64,000 bases of DNA from Desulforhopalus vacuolatus (GTDB lineage: Bacteria > Desulfobacterota > Desulfobulbia > Desulfobulbales > Desulfocapsaceae): assembly GCF_016918505.1 (NCBI RefSeq), contig NZ_JAFFPZ010000011.1, positions 1-64,000 of the forward strand. Direction: 5' to 3'. Positions 24,008-33,828 of this stretch are shown in pieces (positions within the stretch are counted from its first letter, which is position 1; the number at the start of each line of letters is the position of its first letter). Under the pieces are notes generated by a model. It was not told the DNA's origin. It saw only the letters and a program-made list of their open reading frames with translations, and ran no database searches. The position numbers were made by a program, and so were the translations under genes.

Positions 24008-26563
24008 ATGATATCCAGTGCATTAACCAAAATTTTCGGCAGCAGCAATGATCGATATCTCAAAAGTCTCAGACCGATTATTGCAAAGATCAACTCTCTT
24101 GAGGAGAGTCTGCTGCCACTGGACGACGCGGCGATTGCCGCGAAAACTGTGGAGTTTCGCGAACGGGTGGCAAAAGGTGAGAGCCTTGATGCTCTTCTTC
24201 CCGAGGCCTTTGCGGTCGTCCGCGAGGCCGCGCGACGGGCTATTGGCGAACGTCATTACGATGTGCAGCTTATCGGCGGTATCGTTCTCCATCAGGGGAA
24301 GATCGCTGAAATGAAAACCGGTGAGGGAAAAACCCTCACCTCGACCCTGCCTGTTTATCTCAATGGGCTTTCCGGCAGGGGAGTGCATGTGGTGACGGTG
24401 AACGACTACCTTGCTGCACGTGACTCCGAGTGGATGAGTCAGGTCTATACTTTCCTCGGCATGAGGTGTGGCAAGATTGTTCATGACATGGACGATGCCG
24501 CCCGCCGGGAGGCCTATGGCTTCGATATCACCTACGGTACAAATAACGAATTCGGTTTCGACTATCTGCGTGATAATATGAAGTTTGACCGTGCCGAGTT
24601 CTGCCAGCGCGGGTTTAACTACGCCATTGTCGATGAGGTGGACTCCATTCTCATTGATGAGGCGCGTACGCCACTGATTATCTCCGGTCCGGCGGATATC
24701 TCTACCGAGACCTATCAGGCGGTAAACGCTGTCATGGGTAATTTCAAGAAGGAAGAGCACTATACAGTAGATGAGAAGTCACGCACTGTCTCTCTCACTG
24801 AGGAAGGAATTGCCCTTGGAGAGGAGCTGCTCAAGGTGGATAATCTCTACGATCCCGTCAATATCGAGAAATTGCACCATCTCAACCAGTCGCTTAAGGC
24901 GCACATGCTTTTTCAGAAGGACGTTGACTATATTGTCAAGGATGGTCAGGTGGTGATCGTCGATGAATTCACCGGCCGGACCATGGAGGGACGCCGTTTC
25001 AGCGACGGGCTGCATCAGTCTCTTGAGGCCAAGGAACATGTGAAGATCGAGCAGGAGAATCAGACGCTTGCCTCCATCACCTTTCAGAACTACTTCCGCC
25101 TGTATGACAAGCTGGCCGGGATGACAGGTACAGCCGATACTGAGGCGGCGGAGTTCAAGAAGATTTATGAGCTTGATGTTACCGTCATGCCGACCAACCA
25201 GCCCATGATCCGTGAGGATTATGCCGATGTCATCTACAAGAATCAACAGGCGAAGTATCGGGCCATCGTTCGTGAGATTAAGGAGCTGCATGCCCTGGGA
25301 CGCCCGGTTCTGGTGGGGACTATCTCCATTGATATTTCCGAGCTTATCTCGAAGATGCTGCAGAAAGAGAAAATTGTCCATGAAGTACTCAATGCCAAAC
25401 ACCATGAACGTGAGGCTGAGATCATCGCCGGTGCCGGGGAACTCGGCAAGGTGACCATTGCTACCAATATGGCGGGGCGTGGGACCGATATCAAACTTGG
25501 CGAAGGTGTGCGTGAAGTGGGTGGCCTGCATATCCTCGGCACCTCACGTCATGAGTCGCGGCGGATCGACAACCAGCTTCGCGGCCGGGCTGGACGTCAG
25601 GGTGACCGCGGTTCCTCCCGTTTTTTCCTCTCTCTTGAAGATGATCTGCTGCGTATCTTTGGTTCCGGACGTATCTCAGGGCTGATGAACAAGCTGGGCA
25701 TGGAGGAGGACGAGCCGATTGAACACAGCATGATCTCCCGCGCTATCGAGAATGCCCAGCGCAAGGTGGAAGGGCACAACTTCGATATTCGGAAACATTT
25801 GCTGGAGTATGACGATGTAATGAACAAACAGCGTGAGATCATCTATGAACAGCGCTGTGAGGTGCTCGACGGTGACAATGTGCAAGTTACTGTGCAGGAC
25901 ATGATGGAATATATGATCAATCTTACAGTAGCCGAGTTTGGGCAGGAGAGGATTGAGTCGCAGGATTGGGACTGGCCGGGATTCAGTCAGCGGATGCTGG
26001 AATATTTCAGCTTCACTCCCGAGTGGAGCGAAGAGGAGCGCAGCGATCTCAAGGTTGAGGAGTTCCGGGAAAAAATCGTGGATGCCGTGGCTGCTAAATA
26101 TAAGGCACAGGAAGAGCATAACGGCGAGGAGACTCAGCGCCAGCTTGAAAAACTTATCCTGCTGCAGATGGTTGATTCCCACTGGAAAGATCATCTCCTC
26201 TCCATGGACCACTTGAAAGAGGGGATTGGCCTGCGCGGCTACGGTCAGAAAAATCCCCTCAACGAATACAAGCGTGAGGGACATGAACTGTTCGACGTCA
26301 TGATTGATGAGATGAAGGTGCAAATCGTCTCTACACTCATGCGGGTACAGGTAATGTCGGAGGATGAGGTTGAGCGGCTTGAAGAGGAGCGGCGTCTTCA
26401 GCAGGAAGAAAAGGCGAAAAGACTGCAGCAGACCGGCCCTGTTGACGAAGAAGACCCCGCCGGGATGACGGTGCGCCGAAATGGTGAAAAGATTGGACGG
26501 AACTCCCCGTGTCCCTGTGGTTCCGGGAAGAAGTATAAACATTGTCACGGCAGGGCTGTATGA
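24008..26563 (+). CDS. secA: Preprotein translocase ATPase SecA
   Basis: An 851-aa motor of the Sec pathway that pushes preproteins through SecYEG at the inner membrane. Walker A region [14 protein letters not shown]-type [20 protein letters not shown], motif [19 protein letters not shown], and the C-terminal zinc site [14 protein letters not shown] that binds SecB or ribosomes are all present. GGGAAAAAG precedes the ATG. The 195-bp upstream spacer contains no recognisable secM-like gene. A strong terminator follows. Confidence 0.98.
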   Translation: MISSALTKIFGSSNDRYLKSLRPIIAKINSLEESLLPLDDAAIAAKTVEFRERVAKGESLDALLPEAFAVVREAARRAIGERHYDVQLIGGIVLHQGKIAEMKTGEGKTLTSTLPVYLNGLSGRGVHVVTVNDYLAARDSEWMSQVYTFLGMRCGKIVHDMDDAARREAYGFDITYGTNNEFGFDYLRDNMKFDRAEFCQRGFNYAIVDEVDSILIDEARTPLIISGPADISTETYQAVNAVMGNFKKEEHYTVDEKSRTVSLTEEGIALGEELLKVDNLYDPVNIEKLHHLNQSLKAHMLFQKDVDYIVKDGQVVIVDEFTGRTMEGRRFSDGLHQSLEAKEHVKIEQENQTLASITFQNYFRLYDKLAGMTGTADTEAAEFKKIYELDVTVMPTNQPMIREDYADVIYKNQQAKYRAIVREIKELHALGRPVLVGTISIDISELISKMLQKEKIVHEVLNAKHHEREAEIIAGAGELGKVTIATNMAGRGTDIKLGEGVREVGGLHILGTSRHESRRIDNQLRGRAGRQGDRGSSRFFLSLEDDLLRIFGSGRISGLMNKLGMEEDEPIEHSMISRAIENAQRKVEGHNFDIRKHLLEYDDVMNKQREIIYEQRCEVLDGDNVQVTVQDMMEYMINLTVAEFGQERIESQDWDWPGFSQRMLEYFSFTPEWSEEERSDLKVEEFREKIVDAVAAKYKAQEEHNGEETQRQLEKLILLQMVDSHWKDHLLSMDHLKEGIGLRGYGQKNPLNEYKREGHELFDVMIDEMKVQIVSTLMRVQVMSEDEVERLEEERRLQQEEKAKRLQQTGPVDEEDPAGMTVRRNGEKIGRNSPCPCGSGKKYKHCHGRAV

Positions 26564-26627
26564 TGGAATCTTGAATTCGATTACTTGAATTCGATTAGAA
26601 TTTTGAATGGTTAAAGAACCCATGAGT

Positions 26628-26666
26628 GGGAACAGGCTCTGAGCATAAGCTCAGGGCCTGTTTCCC
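26628..26666 (+). terminator. Terminator after secA
   Basis: GGGAACAGGC-CTGAGC pairs with GCTCAG-GCCTGTTTCCC around an ATAA loop, followed by GTTTTCC. The downstream AATGGCATTGAG resembles a degenerate member of the second interspersed repeat family. Confidence 0.75.
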
Positions 26667-26740
26667 GTTTTCCTGCCTTTAAATTCGCCAATAGAAAGTG
26701 AAAATGGCATTGAGTAAGGTCACAATTTAATAGGAAGGTA

Positions 26741-27679
26741 TTAGTTAAGGCTGCCCATGTTCCACCAGCAGTTGCTTTTGATGACTCGGGAACAGAGTGC
26801 GACAATCGGATCTTTCAACCCCTCTACACTGAGGAAATAGTTAATGAGATCAGTTGTGATATCGTTGCTGCCGGTATGAACTCCAAAAATGATCGCCGGT
26901 CGATTGATGATACTGAAAACCATAAAGACCTCTTCAAAACTGCCAATCATTTCGCATATCGGTTGTATCTGTGATATGTCCACCCATGCCTGAACGACGA
27001 CACTTGAGGCATAGTCAAATTTGGTTGGATTCGGGTGGGGAAGGATGCGGATATATTCCTGCGAGAGGAATTCCTGTATCCGCCGTGAGACTGTAGAGAC
27101 GTGAAGGTCCAGTTTCTCGGCGATATCCGAATTGCTCTGCCTGCCATTCAGGCAAAGCTGGTGAAGAATCTGCCAGTCCACCTCTTTGAGATCCGGAGTT
27201 TTCTCGAATTTCTTCTTCCTGCCGAATATTTGAAAACGTGTGAAGGTCTTGCTGATAAAGTTCACATCATAATCAAGAACCCCGGGACAGGTTGCCAGCC
27301 TGCTGGAAATAAAGTCGTGCAGGCCCTCCCAGCTCGGGGTGCGTATCAGACAAAAAATATCAAATCGGCCAGGCGTGCTGAGTATCGTGGAGACGAAGAG
27401 TTCTTTATTCAGAAAGGCCTGCAGACTCTCTCTGTGCTCCGGGGAAGTGCGAATGGCGATAAAAGCCCCGGCAATCAAACCGAGTTTATATGGGTTGAGC
27501 ATGGCCCGTACGGTAATCGTGCGGTGCTCCAGCATATATTTGGCCCGTTTCGCTGCTGTGGAGGGCGTAATACCAAGATTCTGCGCGATATCGGAATAGC
27601 TCGCCCGCCCATCCTTTTGCAGAATTTTGATTATTTTTTTATCAGTGGATGTGATCATTGGATGTGTTTTTTTTCTCAT
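26741..27679 (-). CDS. Double Lrp/AsnC-type regulator
   Basis: A 312-aa transcription factor with two AsnC-type winged-helix domains: residues about 10-55 (KIIKILQKDGRASYSDIAQN) and about 165-210 (ILHQLCLNGRQSNSDIAEKL), each followed by a ligand-sensing-like region. Duplicated AsnC proteins of this kind are known among haem-pathway regulators (AhbA/NirD-like) and among orphan regulators; here there are no nir/ahb genes nearby. Start MRKKTHPMITSTDKK at 27679 is favoured. The frame is open further upstream but into a MITE-like remnant. Its target is unknown. Confidence 0.78.
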   Translation of the reverse strand: MRKKTHPMITSTDKKIIKILQKDGRASYSDIAQNLGITPSTAAKRAKYMLEHRTITVRAMLNPYKLGLIAGAFIAIRTSPEHRESLQAFLNKELFVSTILSTPGRFDIFCLIRTPSWEGLHDFISSRLATCPGVLDYDVNFISKTFTRFQIFGRKKKFEKTPDLKEVDWQILHQLCLNGRQSNSDIAEKLDLHVSTVSRRIQEFLSQEYIRILPHPNPTKFDYASSVVVQAWVDISQIQPICEMIGSFEEVFMVFSIINRPAIIFGVHTGSNDITTDLINYFLSVEGLKDPIVALCSRVIKSNCWWNMGSLN

Positions 27680-27725
27680 GCTGCCTGCATTTGACCGCCG
27701 TCGGTGATTTATGGAGGAAGTGTTC

Positions 27726-27787
27726 TGCGGTAAAGTTCTTTCTGCACCTCGAATATGAACGAGATACAAGGTTCTTAAAGATACCCT
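27726..27787 (+). repeat. MITE-like repeat, right half only
   Basis: CTGCGGTAAAGTTC...CACCTCGAATATGAACGAGATACAAGG...AAGATACCC matches the right half of the full copies. It forms the upstream flank of the Lrp-type regulator gene. Confidence 0.65.
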
Positions 27788-27863
27788 TTTATCGAAATTG
27801 AGGAAACCGAGTTGTTTCGTGATGTACCTCTGGCAAGAAGGTGGATTTGGTTGAAATGAGACC

Positions 27864-28324
27864 TTGATTTTATCACATCATACTGATTTTGAGATTGTCG
27901 TTCCGCTGGCACGACAATTGAGTTGGTCTCATTTTCTCATACTGATCCCCCTGAAGTCAGAGGACGCCCGACTCTTTTATGCCCGAACAGCTGCTGGAGA
28001 GTCACGCTGGAGCAAACGGGAGTTGAGGAATCAAATAGAACGCAAGGCTTTTGAGCGTTCGGAAATAGCCGACACCAGGCTGGCTTTGGCTGAGGTTGAT
28101 CATCTCGGCGGCAACTTTAAAGATCCCTATTTCTTCGATTTTCTGGGGCTGAAAGAAGGCTATTTGGAAAATGAGTTGGAAAACGCTTTGCTCAGAGAGC
28201 TTGAGCTGTTCATCTTGGAACTGGGGAAAGGATTTGCGTTTGTGGAACGCCAAAAGCGCATGATTATCGACGGAGAAGACTTCTACCTTGATCTCCTTTT
28301 GCCTTTCTTCGCGTTTTTCGCGGT
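27864..28324 (+). pseudogene. Truncated YhcG/DUF1016-type PDDEXK nuclease
   Basis: The frame has family landmarks of the YhcG group: the N-domain end (LSWSHFLILIPLKSEDARLFY, SRWSKRELRNQIERKAF) and the nuclease start (DPYFFDFLGLKEGYLENELE, LELFILELGKGFAFVERQKR, DGEDFYLDLL). Both ends are missing. Before 27864 the sequence is shared with 40153-40240 rather than with the family. After DFYLDLL an inverted repeat interrupts the catalytic domain. DUF1016 nucleases are often found with restriction or defence genes, but none remain here. Confidence 0.75.
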
Positions 28325-28362
28325 AAAAAAACTATGTAACCGCAAAGAACGCGAGAAAGAGG
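28302..28362. repeat. Long imperfect inverted repeat
   Basis: CCTTTCTTCGCGTTTTTCGCGGT (28302-28324) pairs with ACCGCAAAGAACGCGAGAAAG (28339-28360) around a 14-base loop. It cuts off the YhcG-type reading frame and stands at the 3' end of the minus-strand lipoprotein gene, so it may also act as a terminator. Confidence 0.6.
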
Positions 28363-28374
28363 GGCAGAAGAAAA

Positions 28375-28921
28375 TCAGGGCGTTGTCCACACGCCGTTGT
28401 TCCAACCGTAGCGGTAGGGGGTGTGCCAGTACCAGCGGGAACTGTAGCCATAAAAGGAGGGGTCAACATAGCCATTGAGTCCTTTCTTTCGGGCTTCTTC
28501 CGCTTTGTTCAACAGCGCTTCGGACTGTTTGTCTCCCTGGCCGGCTGCGAGGCGCAGCCATTTGGTGGCCTCCATTGGATCGGAACCCATTTCTTCCAGT
28601 CCAGAGAGATAGATTTTACCGAGAGCAGACTGGGCCTGCAGGTCGCCGTGTTCTGCCGCTGCCCGCAAACTTTCAATCCCCTTCCAGGAGTTCAGGGGAA
28701 CGCCGTCTCCGCGCAGATAGTGCAAGACCGAGGTCGCAGGCTGCAGCCGGGTCAGTGGCGGCAAGTTGACGCAGTGCGGCAATGGAATCTGTGCCGTCTG
28801 ATTCTGCTTCTCCGTGGGTTATCACACCGGTGGTTTCCATCTTCGGAGCACAGCCGATGGTAAGCAGAAATAACGCCGCCAGCAGAATAAACAAAATTTT
28901 TCTCACGAGATATCCTCTCAA
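28375..28921 (-). pseudogene. Sel1-repeat lipoprotein with a frameshift
   Basis: The first frame (28921-28673) gives a lipoprotein signal (LLAALFLLTIGCAP) and the start of the mature protein (SIAALRQLAATDPAAACDLGL). A second frame (stop 28375) gives the continuation YLRGDGVPLNSWKGIESLR, then the Sel1 motif AAEHGDLQAQSALGKIYLSG and a Tyr/Trp-rich tail. The switch point is near 28715-28725 (GGTCTTGCACTATCTGCG). Removing the shift would give a ~180-aa Sel1 lipoprotein. It could be decay or a one-base sequence error. Its start overlaps the stop of the CsgG-like gene by four bases, so the two were an operon. Confidence 0.75.
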
Positions 28922-29772
28922 TTTACGTTAAGCAGGCCGCCGGTACCCAGGCCGCCTTTCACGCTCTGAGCTTTGTAGTTGCGGAGGGATCGTACCATCG
29001 TATTGTAGGCATCGAGAAAGGCGGCAACAGTAGCTTTTCCCGCAGGGGTACTCTGGTAGCCTGACAAAGCTCCGCCGCCTTTGCGACCAAAGATGCCGAG
29101 GGCTGCACCATAATTGTTGGAGGTGGCGCTGCCCTCAGCGGCTGCAATCTGTACTGCAGAGCGAATATCCATCAGTGAGAGGGTAACCACGGAGGATTTA
29201 ACATCGAGACCGCCGCCCACGGAGCCGAAGACACCGTGAGTGCCAAGGACTCCGTCAAGTACGCCGCCTACGGTTCCAGAAACCCCGCCGATTGAGGAGT
29301 TGTTAATGACAATGGAAGGTTCAAGGTAATAATCTGCGGCGACCCGTTGTCCCTTTTGCTGTTTGGAGCCTGCTCGATATTCTCCGGAGTTGCGCTGTTT
29401 CGAGGTAATTCTTGACAGGCGGTCGTCGGTGCGGATATTCCCGGCAGAAGTTATCACAAAACAGTTGGACTGCTGTACGGCAAGACGGATCAGCGGTTCA
29501 ATGGTGGTGACGTTTGTGGCGCGGTAGAAGCCTGCATACCAGCTCTTGTCACGGCCATCGTCGATGGCAATGGTCCCGAGAGACTGTGAACAGTGTTCAA
29601 GGCTGGCGTTGGCACCGACACTGGTGGAGCCTCCTGTCCCTCCGGAGATGGCTGTTCCACCGGCACCGGGAGTAATGGTACTGCAACCGAACAGCATGCA
29701 GGAGGCAATTCCGGCGATAAGCAGGGTGTGCAGAGATTTGTTTTTTCTGTAGCTGATGTGACGTTGTTTCAT
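28918..29772 (-). CDS. CsgG-like outer-membrane-associated lipoprotein
   Basis: A 284-aa predicted lipoprotein (MLFGCSTI lipobox) of the CsgG/LpoB-like superfamily: an N-terminal Gly/Thr-rich linker, then SLGTIAIDDGRDKSWYAG, RLAVQQSNCFVIT and AADYYLEPSIVIN, the alpha/beta core of CsgG-type domains. GGGAGATATT precedes ATG 29772, and the longer open frame upstream lacks a signal. CsgG proper forms the curli secretion pore. No curli genes are here, so an envelope assembly or accessory function is more likely. It is followed by the frameshifted Sel1 lipoprotein. Confidence 0.68.
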   Translation of the reverse strand: MKQRHISYRKNKSLHTLLIAGIASCMLFGCSTITPGAGGTAISGGTGGSTSVGANASLEHCSQSLGTIAIDDGRDKSWYAGFYRATNVTTIEPLIRLAVQQSNCFVITSAGNIRTDDRLSRITSKQRNSGEYRAGSKQQKGQRVAADYYLEPSIVINNSSIGGVSGTVGGVLDGVLGTHGVFGSVGGGLDVKSSVVTLSLMDIRSAVQIAAAEGSATSNNYGAALGIFGRKGGGALSGYQSTPAGKATVAAFLDAYNTMVRSLRNYKAQSVKGGLGTGGLLNVN

Positions 29773-29972
29773 AATATCTCCCGGAGGGGTTGAAAAAGAG
29801 AGAAAAATGATAAAATCATTTCTCTGTGACTGAACAGAAAGAAATCTCAGATAATAATGATAATAAAATTTTCTCTGGTTTTGCACTTTTTTTTACACTG
29901 CAGGAAAGCGAAAGACGTGGCCGGGCAAAATATTCTGCTGTGCTCTTTCCCTGGTTCGTAAAAAGAGCAGCA

Positions 29973-30075
29973 GTGGTAGAGACGCCCAAATTGGGCGTCT
30001 CTACAAAGACCTTTTGCTTTTCCCGTTCTCCTGCTTTTGAATCCGCCAATACAAAATGTAAATGGTATTAGGGAA
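29973..30075. repeat. Interspersed repeat (second family) with perfect 29-bp palindrome
   Basis: GTAGAGACGCCCAA(A)TTGGGCGTCTCTAC is a perfect palindrome at 29973-30001. It is followed by CCGCCAATACAAAATGTAAATGGTATTA (30048-30075), which recurs inverted at 42828-42890 and, in part, at 26683, 37696 and 42186. It lies in the 360-bp spacer between the CsgG-like and phosphoesterase genes. Confidence 0.6.
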
Positions 30076-30130
30076 CCCATTATTTCTTTTCCAGTGGGGA
30101 ACGAAAAACAGAATTCCTGCAGGGGAAAAG

Positions 30131-30856
30131 TCAGTTCAGTTTGCGCCCGAGTCGGTACATATCCTTGTAGACAGGTGGATATCCTTCCTGCTGTAATCTC
30201 TTCACCACCGCTTCTACATCATATTCAAGCCGGTGCGGGGTGACTCTCACCTCTGCCCCTGTCAGTTGCAGTACGGCACAGGATAATCTTGGATCTCCAT
30301 CAAACATGCGCCCTGTCGATCCGGGGTTGATAAACCAGACTCCACCGAGTTTTTTCACGTAGGGTGTGTGTGAGTGACCGGTGACCACTATGCTTATGCC
30401 CTTGCGACGCATTTTCTCCGCGAGCTGCAGGAAACGTGCGTCCGGGGTGGTATTAAAAAGGAATTCATCCGGGTCGTCCGGGCTGCCGTGATAGAGAGCG
30501 ATCTCTCTGCCGCTGATCTTGAGTTTTTTCTCCTTTTTCAACCCCAGGAGCCAGGTTGTATTCTTTGTGTTCAACTCTTCAGCGGCACGCAGATACATCA
30601 TGCGCTTTTCTTTGTTGGATGGTTTTTTGAAATCTTTGCCCTTCAGCAGTTTTATCACCTTGCGGTCGGTATTCCCGAGAATGGAGATGGCGTGGTGATC
30701 ACGCAGCCATTCGACAGTCTCATTATAGAAAGGGGCATAGACAAGGCTGTCCCCGCAGTTAAGGACTGCCTCGAAGGTTGCGGGCGCAAATGCCCGTCCC
30801 ACAGCGGAGAGGGCTGGAAAATTGCTGTGGATATCGGCGAGGAGCAAAATTTTCAT
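30131..30856 (-). CDS. YfcE/MJ0936-type metallophosphoesterase
   Basis: A 241-aa calcineurin-like phosphoesterase. Metal-binding motifs in order: LADIHSN (D-x-H), LNCGDSLVYAP, ILGNTDRK (GNxD), LYHGSPDDPDEFLF and TGHSHTPYV (GHxH), then NPGSTGRMFDGDPRLSCAVL. Family members hydrolyse phosphodiesters or phosphomonoesters with two metals. The real substrate is unknown. The gene lies 18 bases after the cardiolipin synthase gene, so both are probably one transcription unit. Confidence 0.85.
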   Translation of the reverse strand: MKILLLADIHSNFPALSAVGRAFAPATFEAVLNCGDSLVYAPFYNETVEWLRDHHAISILGNTDRKVIKLLKGKDFKKPSNKEKRMMYLRAAEELNTKNTTWLLGLKKEKKLKISGREIALYHGSPDDPDEFLFNTTPDARFLQLAEKMRRKGISIVVTGHSHTPYVKKLGGVWFINPGSTGRMFDGDPRLSCAVLQLTGAEVRVTPHRLEYDVEAVVKRLQQEGYPPVYKDMYRLGRKLN

Positions 30857-30874
30857 GACGATTTCCTGTCGTTT

Positions 30875-32383
30875 CTACAGCAGTGGGGAAACCAGCAGAT
30901 AGACATTCTCTTTGAAGCGCTCGAAGGTGCCACGCTTCTGAAATGTCTCCCACGTGAGCAGTTCCGATTGTTCAAGATATCCCTGCTGCAGTTCGAGCAG
31001 GCGCTCGGTGAAGGTTCGGTTGTAGATAAAGAGGGTGGCCTCAAAGTTGAGCCAGAAACTGCGCATATCAAGATTGACCGAGCCGAAGAGCGACAGCTCC
31101 CCGTCTACGGTAATGGTTTTGGAGTGGAGCAGGCCACCGGAGAAGAGATACAGCTCTACCCCCGCGCGGAGCAGTTCCGACCAGCGGGCCCGACTGGCGT
31201 AGTGTACCATGGTGGAGTCATTGGTCCGTGGCAGAATAATACGAACCTTCACGCCCTGCTCTGCCACTGATTTCAGCGAGACCAGCAGCGGTTCTCCGGG
31301 GATGAAATAGGGCGTGGTAAGGGTGATGGATTCTCGTGCCGAATAGATGGCGGTGAGTAGAAGATTACGGATGGTGTCGGCGTTCGGGTCCGGGCCCGGG
31401 CCCGAGGGCACAAACTGGATTGGCACCGTGCCGGTCTCCTCCAGAACCCGGATATCACCAGCCTTTTGTGCTTTGGTGATATCGTGCATGATGGCTGAGG
31501 AGTGCAGGTTATGACGTTCGCGTTCGAGAAACCAGTCGGAGAAAAAGGTCCCGGCGAGAGTCTCCACCACCGGGCCGGTGATCCGGGCCATGACGTCGAT
31601 CCAATTGCCAACACCGGCATCTTTCTTGAAGCAGTCGGGATCGACCATATTCTGACTTCCGGTCCATGCAGTGTGGCCGTCTATGACCACGATCTTACGG
31701 TGATTTCGAATGTCTGCTCTGGAAAAAAAGGCGGAGAGAATTCCAGTGGGCAGTGATGCCTGAATGTGTACCCCCGCCGCTTCCATTTCCCGAGCCTTGC
31801 GACTGTTGAGGAAGTCACGGCTGCCTACGGAATCAAGCAGCATGCGGCAGACTGTTCCGCGGTCGGCGGCGGCGATAATGGCGTCGTTAACTGCGCCTAT
31901 GCGGCCGCCTTCTTCCCAGATATAAAACTCGAGATGACAGGTTGAAGTGGCGGACTCAATCCCGGAGAGGATGGAGTTGATAATCAGCTCGGGGGAGGGA
32001 AGCAGTTCGATGCAGTTGCCTCCCAGCGCGGGGATGCCGACGAGAGCTTCGGCCTGGCGCTGCATGGGCTGGAAACGCGTGGAGATGTCGGTGATATTGA
32101 CCGGCGCACGGTTTTTCAGTCCCTGCAACCAGAACATGTAGGTGTCGTAGGAAAGTTTGGCACGTTCAATGCGCTTGCCCGGGAGCCGATTTTCACCGAA
32201 GAGAAGGTAGCAGATACCGCCGGCAAAGGGAATAAAAAGGATAACCACCAGCCAGGCGACCGTTACTGACCACGCCCGTTTGCGCATGATGACCCGCAGG
32301 GAGATTCCGATGCGGATGAGAAGGTCGACAGCGAGAATCAGCAGCGAATAGAAAGGGCCTTCAAAAGGAAGGAAAGAGTCCAT
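30875..32383 (-). CDS. cls: Cardiolipin synthase
   Basis: A 502-aa membrane phospholipase-D-type enzyme condensing two phosphatidylglycerols into cardiolipin. Two N-terminal transmembrane helices (about 5-60) precede two HKD motifs: HRKIVVIDG and HSKTITVDGELSLFGS. ATG 32383 is chosen over an upstream TTG because AAGGATACTATTATA precedes it. Cls is typical in length. Divergent from argJ. Confidence 0.93.
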   Translation of the reverse strand: MDSFLPFEGPFYSLLILAVDLLIRIGISLRVIMRKRAWSVTVAWLVVILFIPFAGGICYLLFGENRLPGKRIERAKLSYDTYMFWLQGLKNRAPVNITDISTRFQPMQRQAEALVGIPALGGNCIELLPSPELIINSILSGIESATSTCHLEFYIWEEGGRIGAVNDAIIAAADRGTVCRMLLDSVGSRDFLNSRKAREMEAAGVHIQASLPTGILSAFFSRADIRNHRKIVVIDGHTAWTGSQNMVDPDCFKKDAGVGNWIDVMARITGPVVETLAGTFFSDWFLERERHNLHSSAIMHDITKAQKAGDIRVLEETGTVPIQFVPSGPGPDPNADTIRNLLLTAIYSARESITLTTPYFIPGEPLLVSLKSVAEQGVKVRIILPRTNDSTMVHYASRARWSELLRAGVELYLFSGGLLHSKTITVDGELSLFGSVNLDMRSFWLNFEATLFIYNRTFTERLLELQQGYLEQSELLTWETFQKRGTFERFKENVYLLVSPLL

Positions 32384-32633
32384 TATAATAGTATCCTTGT
32401 GGGTCAAAAGAAAGAAACGTAATTTCGAAAACTACCACACAGCAAGGGACCTCGGCTACCAGAAATTTTTTGTGCTGATTTTTGCTCCAGTCTCCCCTGC
32501 GCAATTTCCAGCTGCTTCGCCCGTTCCAGCTTCTTTCTGCTGGCTGAAAAAAGATGTTCCTGCTATCTTAAGAAATTTAATAAAGAGAGAGCAGAGTCTC
32601 CCATATATTTCAGGAATCTTTCAGGAGTGTGTA

Positions 32634-33821
32634 ATGAAAATTCAAGGTTTTTCCTTTTCAGCAGTGGCTGCTGGAGTTCGTTATAAAGATCGGCTCGACG
32701 TGGCTATGATTCATTCTGAGACTCCCTGTGTGACAGCAGGAGTTTTTACCACCTCCATGGTGAAAGCTGCACCAGTGGTTCTTGATATGGAGCGACTGCA
32801 GCATCTTGGTCAGGCTCAGACTATCCTCGCCAACAGTGGTTGTGCCAACGCCTGTACCGGTGAAGAAGGAATGGAAGCGGCGAAGACCACCGGTCGGCTT
32901 GCTGCGGAGCGACTGGGGATTGACGAAGGTCTGGTGTTGCTTTCTTCTACTGGCGTTATTGGTGAAGCGCTCAACGTGGAGGCCTTCGAAAAGAATATGG
33001 ATGAGCTGGTGGGAGGACTCTCCCCCACGAAATTTGACGATGTCGCCCGTGCCATTATGACTACCGATACCGTGCCGAAGACTGCAGAGCGTACGCTGAT
33101 TCTCGACGGGAAGCAGGTCTCTCTGATCGGAGTGGCCAAAGGGTCGGGTATGATCATGCCAAACATGGCGACCATGCTGGCCTACATCTGCACGGATGTG
33201 GTCATCGATTTTGCTCCGCTGCAGGAGGCATTGCGGTTTGCCAACAGCCGCACCTTTAACCGGATCACTGTGGACGGAGACACCTCCACCAATGACATGG
33301 TGCTGATAATGGCCAATGGCTGTGCGGGCAACACCCCTGTAATGACCCTCGACAACCCTGCCGGTGCCGCCTTTGTCGAAGCCCTTGAGGATATTCTCAA
33401 GGACCTTTCTCTGCAGGTTGTCAGGGATGGTGAAGGGGCCAGCAAGATGATCACGGTACGGGTTGAGAGTGCTGGCAGTGAGATCGAGGCGGAAGTGCTC
33501 GCCCGTACGGTCGCAAATTCGGCACTGGTGAAGACAGCCTTTTTCGGGGAAGATGCCAATTGGGGGCGTATTCTTGCCGCTCTTGGCCGTGCTGGTGTTC
33601 TCTTTGACCCGAATATGGTGGATATCTTCTTCAACGATGTGCAGCTGGCCCGCAACGGTCGTGCAGTCGGCGGTCAGTCAGAGGCGGGGGCTGCTGAAGT
33701 CCTGAAGGAAAAGGAGATTCTCCTGACCATCAATATGAAGAGGGGGGTGGATTTTGCAGAGATTTACACCTGTGACTTCTCTCTTGATTATGTAAAGATT
33801 AACGCCGATTATCGCTCATAG
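32634..33821 (+). CDS. argJ: Bifunctional ornithine acetyltransferase / N-acetylglutamate synthase
   Basis: A 395-aa ArgJ that recycles the acetyl group in arginine synthesis. The self-cleavage site is PNMATML: cleavage at A-T frees the catalytic threonine. The signature KGSGMI, TFNRITVDGDTSTNDMVL and the C-terminal DYVKINADYRS are intact. The frame is open from 32397, but ATG 32634 with CAGGAGTGTGTA gives the conserved start. The next gene follows seven bases on. Confidence 0.96.
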   Translation: MKIQGFSFSAVAAGVRYKDRLDVAMIHSETPCVTAGVFTTSMVKAAPVVLDMERLQHLGQAQTILANSGCANACTGEEGMEAAKTTGRLAAERLGIDEGLVLLSSTGVIGEALNVEAFEKNMDELVGGLSPTKFDDVARAIMTTDTVPKTAERTLILDGKQVSLIGVAKGSGMIMPNMATMLAYICTDVVIDFAPLQEALRFANSRTFNRITVDGDTSTNDMVLIMANGCAGNTPVMTLDNPAGAAFVEALEDILKDLSLQVVRDGEGASKMITVRVESAGSEIEAEVLARTVANSALVKTAFFGEDANWGRILAALGRAGVLFDPNMVDIFFNDVQLARNGRAVGGQSEAGAAEVLKEKEILLTINMKRGVDFAEIYTCDFSLDYVKINADYRS

Positions 33822-33828
33822 GAGAACC

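Noticed and set aside
30131-32383. Cardiolipin synthase next to a phosphoesterase considered as a PLD-type defence pair
   Set aside because: The two HKD motifs and N-terminal membrane helices are those of a housekeeping cardiolipin synthase; the phosphoesterase is a common YfcE-like enzyme.
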